Assembly: GCF_946482605.1 (NCBI RefSeq) | Contig: NZ_CAMLSE010000007.1 | Location: 62,001-126,000, forward strand | Direction: 5' to 3' | Length of the DNA: 64,000 nucleotides | From: an uncultured Dyadobacter sp. | GTDB lineage: Bacteria > Bacteroidota > Bacteroidia > Cytophagales > Spirosomataceae | Part shown: positions 45,841 to 53,856 of the stretch, in pieces | How positions within the stretch are numbered: position 1 is the first letter of the stretch | Layout: the number at the start of each line of letters is the position of its first letter | Notes under the pieces: generated by a model | Told to the model about the DNA's origin: nothing | Databases searched by the model: none | What the model saw: only the letters and a program-made list of their open reading frames with translations | Made by a program: the position numbers and the translations under genes

Positions 45841-45843
45841 TGC

Positions 45844-45876
45844 GACCGGGCCGGCAAAGGGATTGCCGGCCCGGTC
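45844..45876. terminator. Bidirectional hairpin between convergent genes
   Basis: Perfect 14-bp GC-rich stem (GACCGGGCCGGCAA / TTGCCGGCCCGGTC) with a 5-nt loop between the stops at 45840 and 45881. It lacks a T run. Confidence 0.6.
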
Positions 45877-45880
45877 ATGC

Positions 45881-46519
45881 TCAAAGCTCCTGAATCAAAA
45901 TATCTTTGTAAAAGACTTTGGCTTTGCCGCCACCGTGGATCTGCAAACCTATCAGCCCTTTCTGTGGTACTGACTTGTCCTGCTCGGTGTAATCAACCGT
46001 TTTAGTACCGTTCAGGAAGATCTGAATATGACCGCTCTGACTCCGCACCTCATAGTCATTCCACTCATTGCGTTTAAGGATCTTTTCAACCAATGCTGAG
46101 TCCGGGGCGACAAGGGTTTTGTTCCTCCTTGATTCGTCGTAGAGGCTCGCCCAGAATTTATCGCCGAGATCGGCCTGGTAACCGATCATTTCATAGGCCG
46201 GTTCCTTTGCGCGTACGCTGTGAAATTGGACGCCCGTATTGATAAAGCCCTCGTGGCCCGTCAGCTTAAATTTCACCTTCAAAATGAAATTCGAATACGT
46301 TTTCCGGGTGCAAAGGAATTCGTTATGGGGCACCTGTTCATCCAGCGAGCCACCGGCAATGGCGCCGTTTTCGATCTTCCACGTCTTCAAGGTATCCCCT
46401 TCCCAACCTTTGAACGATCTGCCGTCAAACAGCGAAACAGGCTTTGCCGGACGATTTATCATAAATGCCGTGGATAACGATAGGGCGACGATCGAACAAC
46501 AAAAAGATAGTCTCAGCAT
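45881..46519 (-). CDS. Secreted DUF1080 (3-keto-disaccharide hydrolase-like) protein
   Basis: 212 residues. N-terminal signal segment, then a concanavalin-like DUF1080 jelly roll: VSLFDGRSFKGWEGDTLKTW opening, the NEFLCTRKTYSNFILKVKFKL strand, the GVQFHSVRAKEPAYEMIGYQADLG block and the final GLIGLQIHGGGKAKVFYKDILI. Some DUF1080 proteins hydrolyse 3-keto-glycosides made by periplasmic Gfo/Idh enzymes, so the Gfo/Idh gene two genes away is a plausible partner. Location is likely periplasmic. Confidence 0.85.
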   Translation of the reverse strand: MLRLSFCCSIVALSLSTAFMINRPAKPVSLFDGRSFKGWEGDTLKTWKIENGAIAGGSLDEQVPHNEFLCTRKTYSNFILKVKFKLTGHEGFINTGVQFHSVRAKEPAYEMIGYQADLGDKFWASLYDESRRNKTLVAPDSALVEKILKRNEWNDYEVRSQSGHIQIFLNGTKTVDYTEQDKSVPQKGLIGLQIHGGGKAKVFYKDILIQEL

Positions 46520-46720
46520 GGCATAGTCCGTTTGAATTGCTTAGTATACTTTTTTTATGATGAAAAAGCGGCTGGCTCCCGGATTTTACTTTTTACCGCG
46601 GAGCTAAGCCGCATTGGTAATCGAACTTTGTACACAGTTATCAACGACGCGCAAACAACAAGTCACCGGCCCTTACATTCAGACTAATATCTCTATTTTT
46701 ACGATTGCAATGGCCGGCCC

Positions 46721-49159
46721 ATGCGCGGAAACGCAAACCTTCAGGAAGATAAATTGGAAATGATTGATACTATAAGCGGACACAAAGATGACCTGCTTGT
46801 CGCGATCGAGCGATTCGAACTTGTAGCAAAAGCTACCCACGATGTGATCTGGGATTGGGACCTTACCCAGGGAACTATCTGGTGGAATGAGGGCATGGAG
46901 CAGATTTTTGGCTATAAACCGGACGAAATTGAAAATGGTCCAAATTCCTGGTTCGACCGCATTCATCCCGACGACCAGGAACAGGTTGTCAAAAAGATCT
47001 ACGCCATTATTGACAGAGGCCAGAGTAACTGGTCCGATTTCTACCGTTTCAGGCGCGCGGACGGCTCCTATGCGCACGTGCATGATCGGGGATACACGAT
47101 TCAGAGCGAAGGAAAACCCGTCAGAATGGTCGGTTCCATGATGGACATCACCGAACAGCTGCGATCGGACCTGGCCAGGAAGGAAAGTGAAGAAAATCTA
47201 AAATTCGCAATGCAAGCCGCTCAGTTGGGCACCTGGAATCTGAATCCGACCGATAAAACGGTCAGGTTCAACGACCGGTGCATGGAGCTGTTCGGCTATC
47301 CCGATCCCGCGGACATGCAGTACGACAGCCTGGCGCAGTTAATCTACCCCGAGGACAGGCCGCGTGTTGCCGAAGCCATCGAAAAAGCGCTCGATCCAAC
47401 GCTCCGGAGTGTCTACGATGTGCGGTACCGCGTTGTCGGGAAAGGCGATCAGCCATTGCGCTGGCTGCACTGCACGGGACAAGCTTACTTCGATCAGTCC
47501 GGCACTCCCTACCGCTTTTCCGGCATTTCCAGGGAGGTTACTTCGGAAATCAGCAATCAGGAAAAAGTAATATGGGCCGATCAACAGGCCGCCATGACGA
47601 TCGAGGGGTCCGGTGCCGGGTCATTTTTAGTGACTTTGGCCACGAACGAGATCATCTATTCACCGACGATGGCCAGGATCATGACGGGAAGCGAAAAGAG
47701 CAGCATAGGCCGCGATGCCTTCGTGGCTGGTCTGCACCCCGAAGACGTGGCCATCCGCACCCTGGCTTACGAGCGGGCCGCCACCAATGGCGAACTGCGG
47801 TATGAAGCCCGATTCATCTGGCACGATAGTTCCGTCCATTGGGTCCGCGTCCTGGGCCGTTACCTGTACGACAGTATGGGTAAAGCGGTATCGCTTTCAG
47901 GGATCGTCATGGACATCACCGATCGCATCGAGTCAGAGCAACGACTCAAAGTAAACGAGGAGCATTTGCGGACACTCATTGAACAAGCCCCGGTTGCCAC
48001 GGCATTGTTCGTGGGGAAGGAGATGATTATCGATATCCCCAATGAGGCCATGCTCAAACTGTGGGGCAAGGGCAATACGGTGATCGGGAAACCGCTGCGC
48101 GAAGCGCTACCCGAACTGGTGGGCCAGCCATTCCTCGAAATACTCGACACGATCTATCGCACCGGCGAGCCGCATTCGGAACAGAATGCGCGATGGGACA
48201 TCAGGATCGACGGCGAATTGCAGACTTTTTATTACGACTACACCTACAAGCCGCTCAAAAATTCCAGCGGAGAGGTTTACGCCATCCTCGATATGGCTGT
48301 AAACGTAACCGAACAGGTCAAGTCCCGTTTGGAACTGGAAAAAAGCGAGGAGCGCTACCGGCAGCTTGCCAGTGAACTGGAAAGGCGCGTTCAGAAACGG
48401 ACCGACGAGCTCCATCAGGCCAACCTTGAATTGGTGAATTCCAACAGCAATTTGCAGCAATTCGCATACGCGGCGAGTCATGACATGCAGGAGCCCCTCC
48501 GCAAGATCCAGTCGTTCGGCTCCCGGCTGCAATCCGTTTACGCAGGGCAACTGGATGAGAACGGCAAACACATGCTCAACCGCATTCAGGACGCTTCGAA
48601 AAGAATGTCGGCTATGATCGACGACCTGCTGGCCTACTCCCGCCTCACCACGCACGACGGCGAATTCGGTGAAGTAAGCTTGTCGGATATCGTCACATCA
48701 GTCCTGGCGGATCTGGAAATATCAATCCAGGAACAGCGGACACGTATAGTTGTCGAAGGATTGCCCACGGTATGGGGCAGCGCACCGCAGCTCAGGCAAT
48801 TGATGCAGAACCTGGTCAGCAATGCCGTGAAATACAGGCTGCCTGATCAGCATTCGGTGATCACACTATCCTATCGCCCGGTGGAGGAAACCGAAAAGAA
48901 GACGCTTCCCAAACTGCTCGCCGAGCATCCTTACATCCGGCTGGAAGTCAGCGACAATGGCATCGGCTTCGATGAGATGTACCTCGACCGTATTTTCCAG
49001 ATGTTCCAGCGGCTGCATGGGCGTAGCGAATTTTCAGGCTCGGGCATCGGCCTTGCATTATGTAAAAAGGTAGTGCAGAACCATCACGGCTACATTACCG
49101 CAAAAAGTCAGCCGGGAAAAGGAGCAACCTTCATCGTTTACCTGCCGCAGCCACTGTGA
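46721..49159 (+). CDS. Cytoplasmic multi-PAS sensor histidine kinase
   Basis: 812 residues, no transmembrane segment. Four PAS/PAC repeats: about 34-148 (ends MVGSMMDITEQ), 160-280 (FSGISREVTSE), 285-405 (SGIVMDITDR) and 415-535 (LDMAVNVTEQ). A coiled coil (about 535-580) leads to the HisKA domain with phospho-acceptor His587 (SHDMQEPLRK), then the HATPase: N701 in the N box, G1 DNGIGF 746-751, G2 GSGIG 773-777. The kinase is of the cyanobacterial-phytochrome-like HWE-unrelated, HisKA type. No response-regulator gene is adjacent, so its partner is elsewhere. An alternative start at Met14 is possible. Confidence 0.93.
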   Translation: MRGNANLQEDKLEMIDTISGHKDDLLVAIERFELVAKATHDVIWDWDLTQGTIWWNEGMEQIFGYKPDEIENGPNSWFDRIHPDDQEQVVKKIYAIIDRGQSNWSDFYRFRRADGSYAHVHDRGYTIQSEGKPVRMVGSMMDITEQLRSDLARKESEENLKFAMQAAQLGTWNLNPTDKTVRFNDRCMELFGYPDPADMQYDSLAQLIYPEDRPRVAEAIEKALDPTLRSVYDVRYRVVGKGDQPLRWLHCTGQAYFDQSGTPYRFSGISREVTSEISNQEKVIWADQQAAMTIEGSGAGSFLVTLATNEIIYSPTMARIMTGSEKSSIGRDAFVAGLHPEDVAIRTLAYERAATNGELRYEARFIWHDSSVHWVRVLGRYLYDSMGKAVSLSGIVMDITDRIESEQRLKVNEEHLRTLIEQAPVATALFVGKEMIIDIPNEAMLKLWGKGNTVIGKPLREALPELVGQPFLEILDTIYRTGEPHSEQNARWDIRIDGELQTFYYDYTYKPLKNSSGEVYAILDMAVNVTEQVKSRLELEKSEERYRQLASELERRVQKRTDELHQANLELVNSNSNLQQFAYAASHDMQEPLRKIQSFGSRLQSVYAGQLDENGKHMLNRIQDASKRMSAMIDDLLAYSRLTTHDGEFGEVSLSDIVTSVLADLEISIQEQRTRIVVEGLPTVWGSAPQLRQLMQNLVSNAVKYRLPDQHSVITLSYRPVEETEKKTLPKLLAEHPYIRLEVSDNGIGFDEMYLDRIFQMFQRLHGRSEFSGSGIGLALCKKVVQNHHGYITAKSQPGKGATFIVYLPQPL

Positions 49160-49169
49160 TGCGGCAGTA

Positions 49170-49460
49170 CTATTTTTTCCAGATATCTGCGTAATCATCG
49201 GGATGACGACGGAACTGCCCGTGCACATACTCGCACAATGGCATTACCTGAAGGCCCTCCTTCCGTGCGTATGCGACCATGGCATCGAGCATCAGCCGGG
49301 CGAGTCCGCGTCCTTCCATGGCCGGGTCCACCTCGGTATGGTAAACGGTTAATGTGGTTTCGCTCAGTCCCACCAGCATTTCACCCACTTGTTTGCCTTC
49401 TTCCTCTACGTAAAAAGCGCCTCTGCGGCGGTTATCCAGCTGGAATTTAATCTCTGCCAT
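49170..49460 (-). CDS. Small GNAT-type N-acetyltransferase
   Basis: 96 residues from Met at 49460; the longer start at 49505 overlaps its own promoter. The shortened GNAT (Acetyltransf_CG) fold shows the acetyl-CoA loop EGRGLARLM, preceded by the YHTEVDPAM strand, and ends in the family-typical LCEYVHGQFRRHPDDY. Members are putative acetyltransferases of unknown substrate. Divergent from the phosphotransferase gene, sharing the promoter region. Confidence 0.85.
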   Translation of the reverse strand: MAEIKFQLDNRRRGAFYVEEEGKQVGEMLVGLSETTLTVYHTEVDPAMEGRGLARLMLDAMVAYARKEGLQVMPLCEYVHGQFRRHPDDYADIWKK

Positions 49461-49492
49461 AAATTTTAGTTTAAACTGCGTTACGTTCGCGA

Positions 49493-49500
49493 CAAATATA
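49493..49500 (-). promoter_or_regulatory. Candidate -7 box for the GNAT gene
   Basis: On the minus strand it reads TATATTTG, a full TAnnTTTG match, 32 bases before the ATG at 49460. Confidence 0.4.
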
Positions 49501-49504
49501 TCCA

Positions 49505-49512
49505 TAATTTTG
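49505..49512 (+). promoter_or_regulatory. Candidate -7 box for the phosphotransferase gene
   Basis: TAATTTTG matches TAnnTTTG and is 21 bases before the ATG at 49534. It lies only four bases from the opposite-facing -7 box, so the two promoters overlap. Confidence 0.4.
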
Positions 49513-49533
49513 CCGCCCCATTATCCTTTCGTC

Positions 49534-50535
49534 ATGAGCCACTTCCCTGTCACAAACTCTAATCTGTCGCCGTTTCATCTTGGGTTATTTGTTCAGGAGC
49601 ATTATTTCCCGGGTTTACCTGTGGGATGCCGGATCCTTAAAACCGGTATCAGCGACACTTACCTGGTCGATACGCCGGATAAAAAATACATTTTCCGGGT
49701 GTACAGTCTCCATTGGCGTACGACGACGGAAATTTCGGAAGAGCTGCGGCTTTTACAACACCTTAGTAACCAGGGCATTTCAGTATCATTCCCGATAGCG
49801 GATTTGCAAAATACCTTCATCCACTCTCTCGCCGCACCGGAAGGAGAACGGTTCGCAGTGCTATTTTCCTTTGCCGAAGGTGAAAAAGTACTGAATCTGG
49901 ACGCTGAAACCCATTTCCGCATTGGCCAGCTGATGGCCCGGATGCATCTGCTGACGGAGAACTTTCCGTTGCAGCGTGTCACCTACACCGGAAAAGAATT
50001 GCTGGTGGAGTCGCTGGTCCAGCTAGGCAGGTTTTTACCAAAGGATACGGAAGAAATGCGCTATATGGAAACCGTTCAGGAATATCTGCTGGCAGAACTG
50101 ATGAATGCAGATCAGAATCAGCTCAGAAAAGGTGCTGTCCATCTCGATCTCTGGTTCGACAATATGAATGTTACACCGGAAGGCGACGTTACATTCTTCG
50201 ATTTCGATTTCTGCGGAAACGGCTGGCTGTGCATGGATCTGGCCTACTATGTGCTTCAGATACACAGCACCGAGAAAGAAGAAGCCGTATGCCTGCACAA
50301 AACTGCCGAGTTTATGAAGGGATATGAATCGGTTAGCCCGCTGTCCGGCGAGGAGAAACGGCTGATCCCGATGCTGGGTATTTGCTTGTATTTTTTTTAC
50401 CTGGGTATACAGTCACGCCGCTACGACGACTGGTCCAATGTATTTCTGAATGAGATTTATTTAAAGAGGTTTATCAACCTTTTACTCAAAAAATACTTTG
50501 ATTATCACCAGCTTGGACAAAAGCAGCCTGTATAA
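49534..50535 (+). CDS. Phosphotransferase (APH/choline-kinase-like)
   Basis: 333 residues from Met at 49534 (an upstream TTG at 49510 is less likely). A kinase-like fold with the Brenner loop HLDLWFDN (H203, D205 catalytic, N210) and the metal-binding DFDF at 223-226. An N-terminal DTYLVDTPDKKYIFRVYS region carries the phosphate-binding lysine. Such proteins phosphorylate aminoglycosides, homoserine, choline or sugars; the real substrate is unknown. Probably cotranscribed with the small membrane protein gene that follows 35 bases later. Confidence 0.85.
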   Translation: MSHFPVTNSNLSPFHLGLFVQEHYFPGLPVGCRILKTGISDTYLVDTPDKKYIFRVYSLHWRTTTEISEELRLLQHLSNQGISVSFPIADLQNTFIHSLAAPEGERFAVLFSFAEGEKVLNLDAETHFRIGQLMARMHLLTENFPLQRVTYTGKELLVESLVQLGRFLPKDTEEMRYMETVQEYLLAELMNADQNQLRKGAVHLDLWFDNMNVTPEGDVTFFDFDFCGNGWLCMDLAYYVLQIHSTEKEEAVCLHKTAEFMKGYESVSPLSGEEKRLIPMLGICLYFFYLGIQSRRYDDWSNVFLNEIYLKRFINLLLKKYFDYHQLGQKQPV

Positions 50536-50570
50536 TTACTTACTTGCACTGCACTGTAAGCGATCTGCCG

Positions 50571-51086
50571 ATGTCCCGACTACTTTTTCCGCTCCTGTTT
50601 GTCACCGGGCTCTGGCTCCTTGCCCGCAGCATCGGCAGAATTATCACAATTTATGGAGGCAAGAAGGTCATTCTGCCCCTGGACCGGCCGCTGCCGGAGT
50701 TTAAGCTCCCCGAGCCGGGCTCGTATGAAATCGCCTACCGTCGGCCTGCCATTCTGGGTATGATCCCTGCAAATATCCTGTTTAAGCTGGTTTCCACGAT
50801 GGATGGCAGCACATTCAGCGTTGCCAATGCGGTCAATCACCTCGGATCGAGAAAAGATATGTCGGGCAGCCGCATTGTCCCCGTAGCAGCATTCAGCATT
50901 CCCAATCCAGGTACTTTTCAGCTTACATTGGATCAGCTGCCCGAGATCCGGAAGGGAGATGCACTGGTTATCATGAAGAAAACGGGGGCAAAAGGATTTG
51001 GAATGATCTTCGCGATAATTATTTCTGCCATCGCCACTATTGCCGGGTTGGTACTCAGCATTCTGGCCTTTCTTGGTAAACTATAA
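50571..51086 (+). CDS. Hypothetical two-TM membrane protein
   Basis: 171 residues from Met at 50571. Transmembrane helices at about 3-20 and 147-168 enclose a periplasmic or cytoplasmic domain of about 120 residues with PLDRPLPEFKLPEPGSYEIAYRRP and a DGSTFSVANAVNHLGSRKDMSG block. Function is unknown. It follows the phosphotransferase gene. Confidence 0.65.
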   Translation: MSRLLFPLLFVTGLWLLARSIGRIITIYGGKKVILPLDRPLPEFKLPEPGSYEIAYRRPAILGMIPANILFKLVSTMDGSTFSVANAVNHLGSRKDMSGSRIVPVAAFSIPNPGTFQLTLDQLPEIRKGDALVIMKKTGAKGFGMIFAIIISAIATIAGLVLSILAFLGKL

Positions 51087-51088
51087 AA

Positions 51089-51116
51089 AAGGCCGGCGAT
51101 ACATACCGCCGGCCTT
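51089..51116. terminator. Bidirectional terminator between convergent genes
   Basis: Perfect 10-bp stem (AAGGCCGGCG / CGCCGGCCTT) with an 8-nt loop between stops at 51086 and 51122. A T run lies on the minus-strand side. Confidence 0.85.
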
Positions 51117-51121
51117 AAATG

Positions 51122-52039
51122 TCAGGCAATTCCTTCTGCTATCTTTTTCATTTTAGCGAGGCTGGTTTTGGCTACCAATGCGGCATCCTGAGCCCAATAA
51201 TCTTTATTAAAGACCTCAAAAGACAGAATAACGGGCCTTTCGGGGTTTTTCAGGTTTTTCAAAACATCTTTCAACGGTGCAATGCCGTCGCCCGCATACA
51301 CACGATCGGCGTCGGTGATGGTTTCGCGCGGGGGCGTGGCGGGATAGTCGTTCACGTGGAATATTTCAATCAGTGGCTTGCCCACCGCCTTGATCGCATC
51401 CATTCCCGAACCACCCTTATGCAAATGGTAGACGTCCATCAACACCCGTGCAGAAGGATGCCCCGACTCGGCAGCTACGTACAAAATCTCTCCTACCCGG
51501 CTGAGGTTCTTCGAAAAACCCCACAGTTCCAGATGCGGCACCACACCGGTTTTGTCACCCAGTTCGAGAATGGCCCGGTAACGCTCGGCGGCTTTCGCCA
51601 GGTCCAGCGATGGGCCCGTGGTAGCACCCATAGGTGGTGCGGCCACGCGCGGGCAGCCGATCCCGGCCAGTTGCTCCATTTCCATTTTCAACTGATCCAA
51701 TGCTTTGGCGCGTGCAGCCTCATCATCCACGATCCAGGTAGCGAACCCGATCGCATCTTCCACTTTCAAACCCAGGTCCCCGATAATGCGCTTCGCTTCC
51801 TGCAAAGTGCCGCCTCCTTTGAGGTAATCCTGCAAAGTACTGATCCAGATTTCGACCGAACCATATCCCGCCTGGGCTGCCACTTCCAGCTCTTTCCGGA
51901 AGCCAAGCTTCTGGCCCCGCAGCGTGCTCATGTTCAGGGAGTAAATAAAGGGCTGTTGTTTTGCTTTGGCGGCTTCGGTAGGTACGATGCCCACTGTACT
52001 GACAGCTGCTATCGAGGATATTGCTTCCCGGCGGTTCAT
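51122..52039 (-). CDS. Exported sugar-phosphate isomerase/epimerase-like TIM-barrel protein
   Basis: 305 residues. Signal-like N-terminus (MNRREAISSIAAVSTVGIVPTEA), then a xylose-isomerase-like TIM barrel. Putative metal ligands lie in the HLELWGF, MDVYHLHKG and HVNDYP segments and the final SFEVFN. It has the AP-endonuclease/xylose-isomerase (PF01261) pattern of sugar-phosphate isomerases and epimerases. Substrate unknown. Faces the VOC gene divergently. Confidence 0.85.
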   Translation of the reverse strand: MNRREAISSIAAVSTVGIVPTEAAKAKQQPFIYSLNMSTLRGQKLGFRKELEVAAQAGYGSVEIWISTLQDYLKGGGTLQEAKRIIGDLGLKVEDAIGFATWIVDDEAARAKALDQLKMEMEQLAGIGCPRVAAPPMGATTGPSLDLAKAAERYRAILELGDKTGVVPHLELWGFSKNLSRVGEILYVAAESGHPSARVLMDVYHLHKGGSGMDAIKAVGKPLIEIFHVNDYPATPPRETITDADRVYAGDGIAPLKDVLKNLKNPERPVILSFEVFNKDYWAQDAALVAKTSLAKMKKIAEGIA

Positions 52040-52118
52040 TAATATATTTCTGAATGGTTAACTGATTTAACTGTAAAGCCGCTTTCCGGAATTATTTACC
52101 GCAAATACATGTAAATTC

Positions 52119-52649
52119 ATGATCCGATCACCATCACAGTACAACCCATTCATGGAACCAGACAACTACATCGTACCCGCCCAGACGCGCATCGGCCACG
52201 TGCATTTGAAAGTCGCCGACCTCGATCGTGCCCTTGACTTTTATTGCGGAGTGCTCGGCTTCGAAATTACGACCCGCTATGGTGGACAGGCCGTTTTCAT
52301 TTCTGCAGGCGGCTATCACCACCACATTGGCCTGAACACCTGGTATAGCAAAGATGCGCCGCCGGCGTCAGCACACGGTGTAGGGCTGTTTCATACCGCA
52401 ATCCTCTATCCTACCCGTAAGGACCTGGCCACGATTTTAAACAGGCTCCTCAAAGCGGAGTACCCGTTAACGGGCGCCAGCGATCACGGTGTGTCGGAAG
52501 CGCTTTACCTCAACGACCCCGACGGCAATGGTGTCGAGCTCTACTGGGACCGTCCGCAGGAGCAATGGGAGCATCTGCCCGACGGCTCCATTGAAATGTA
52601 TACAAAAAGCCTCAATTTGAGCGGATTACTGACCGAGCTAAATAAATAA
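52119..52649 (+). CDS. VOC-family (glyoxalase/dioxygenase-like) metalloprotein
   Basis: 176 residues with two paired beta-alpha-beta-beta-beta units. Metal-ligand positions fit His in RIGHVHLKV, the HHHIGLNTW segment, GLFHTAIL and the glutamate in NGVELYWD. This pattern is close to catechol 2,3-dioxygenase-type and ring-cleavage VOC enzymes. Met12 at 52152 could be the true start. Cytoplasmic. Its stop abuts that of the convergent GH5 gene. Confidence 0.85.
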   Translation: MIRSPSQYNPFMEPDNYIVPAQTRIGHVHLKVADLDRALDFYCGVLGFEITTRYGGQAVFISAGGYHHHIGLNTWYSKDAPPASAHGVGLFHTAILYPTRKDLATILNRLLKAEYPLTGASDHGVSEALYLNDPDGNGVELYWDRPQEQWEHLPDGSIEMYTKSLNLSGLLTELNK

Positions 52650-53789
52650 TCAATACTTCATCAGCAATGTCAGCAGCTTTCTGTCCAGTTTCTGGCCATG
52701 CCAGTCCTCATAAGCGACGTCTTCACGACGCGAATTGAGTACGCCGAAATCTCCGGAGAATTCCCAGAGGGAGAAACCGATGCCGTTGGAGGAGAGAATG
52801 TCAAGAACGTCGTTGAACCAGGCCAGAAACACGTCGTGCGGGGTTTTGTTCCAGCAACCGCATTCTCCGCAATGCACCCCCACGCCTTTATTAACTAGCT
52901 CGATCCAGGGTTTATAGAACTTTTCGAGCATGGCACGGCTAAGGTATTGGTCCCCCACCTGCCCCGGCCACCGGAGCTCGGGTGCATGATCGGGATCCTT
53001 CATCGCCCAGGGGGCTTTGTAATGCGAGATAATGCCCGGATGATAGCCCCGGCAGCTCTGAGCAATGTCGAGATCCGTCAGCTCAGGGATCACCGATGTG
53101 CCAACGTCGTTACCATCGGCGATGATCAGGTGCCCGGGGTTGGCTTTGCTGATCGCTGCCGAGGCGGCGATAGCCACTTTGCGGTAAGTTTCACCCGGCA
53201 CACTCGACCGTTTAGAATGCTGATCGTTCATATCGGCCCGCATACTGGGCTCATTCAGCAGATCGAAACTGATCTTTTTGGATGATACCTGCTGGTAGCG
53301 CTTCGCCCACATGTTCCAATGAAAGCAGAAAGCGTCCAGTGCCTTTTCGTCGGTCCAGAGGTTGTAGGGTTCATGGAAACCTGCATTCACGCAGTAGCCC
53401 GGCGCGCGGTGCAGGTTCAGGCTCACGTGCAGGTTGTACTTATGCGCGTCCGTGACCAGTTTGTCGATCCGATCGACGGCCTGCTCATCGATCTGATATA
53501 TTTCTTCCGGCGTGATATTCCGGCTGCGGTCAAATTTCACATAAGCGGGGTAAGCCATCGGAATGCGCACGAAATCGAAACCCCAGTCGCTCATCCATTT
53601 AAACTGCTCCTCGGTGGTGGCCTTCCGGCTGCTGGCCGGGTCGGGAGAGAAGAAATCGAGCAGGTTAAAACCTTTCCATTTGGGCAGCTTGTTCTGCGCG
53701 ACCTGGCCGGAAATGGCAAAGCCGGGGGCAAGTGTGCTCCCGGCTGCGACCATTAATCCTGTATTCTTGATGAACGTCCTGCGATGCAT
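52650..53789 (-). CDS. Secreted glycoside hydrolase family 5 (cellulase-type)
   Basis: 379 residues. Signal segment (MHRRTFIKNTGLMVAAGS, Tat-like RRTF) followed by a GH5 TIM barrel: WGFDFVRIPMAYP (beta-2 region), LNLHRAPGYC, acid/base Glu180 in FDLLNEPSM, the GYHPGIISHYKAPW loop, and nucleophile Glu309 in GVHCGECGCW. Cleaves beta-1,4- or beta-1,3-linked glucans or mannans by a retaining mechanism. Adjacent genes are an isomerase and a VOC protein, not a SusC/D pair. Confidence 0.92.
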   Translation of the reverse strand: MHRRTFIKNTGLMVAAGSTLAPGFAISGQVAQNKLPKWKGFNLLDFFSPDPASSRKATTEEQFKWMSDWGFDFVRIPMAYPAYVKFDRSRNITPEEIYQIDEQAVDRIDKLVTDAHKYNLHVSLNLHRAPGYCVNAGFHEPYNLWTDEKALDAFCFHWNMWAKRYQQVSSKKISFDLLNEPSMRADMNDQHSKRSSVPGETYRKVAIAASAAISKANPGHLIIADGNDVGTSVIPELTDLDIAQSCRGYHPGIISHYKAPWAMKDPDHAPELRWPGQVGDQYLSRAMLEKFYKPWIELVNKGVGVHCGECGCWNKTPHDVFLAWFNDVLDILSSNGIGFSLWEFSGDFGVLNSRREDVAYEDWHGQKLDRKLLTLLMKY

Positions 53790-53856
53790 GTTTCTTTCGA
53801 AGTTATCGTGGTAACTTCCCGCTAAAACACATCAGGGCGCCGGTTTTACTGCTAAA

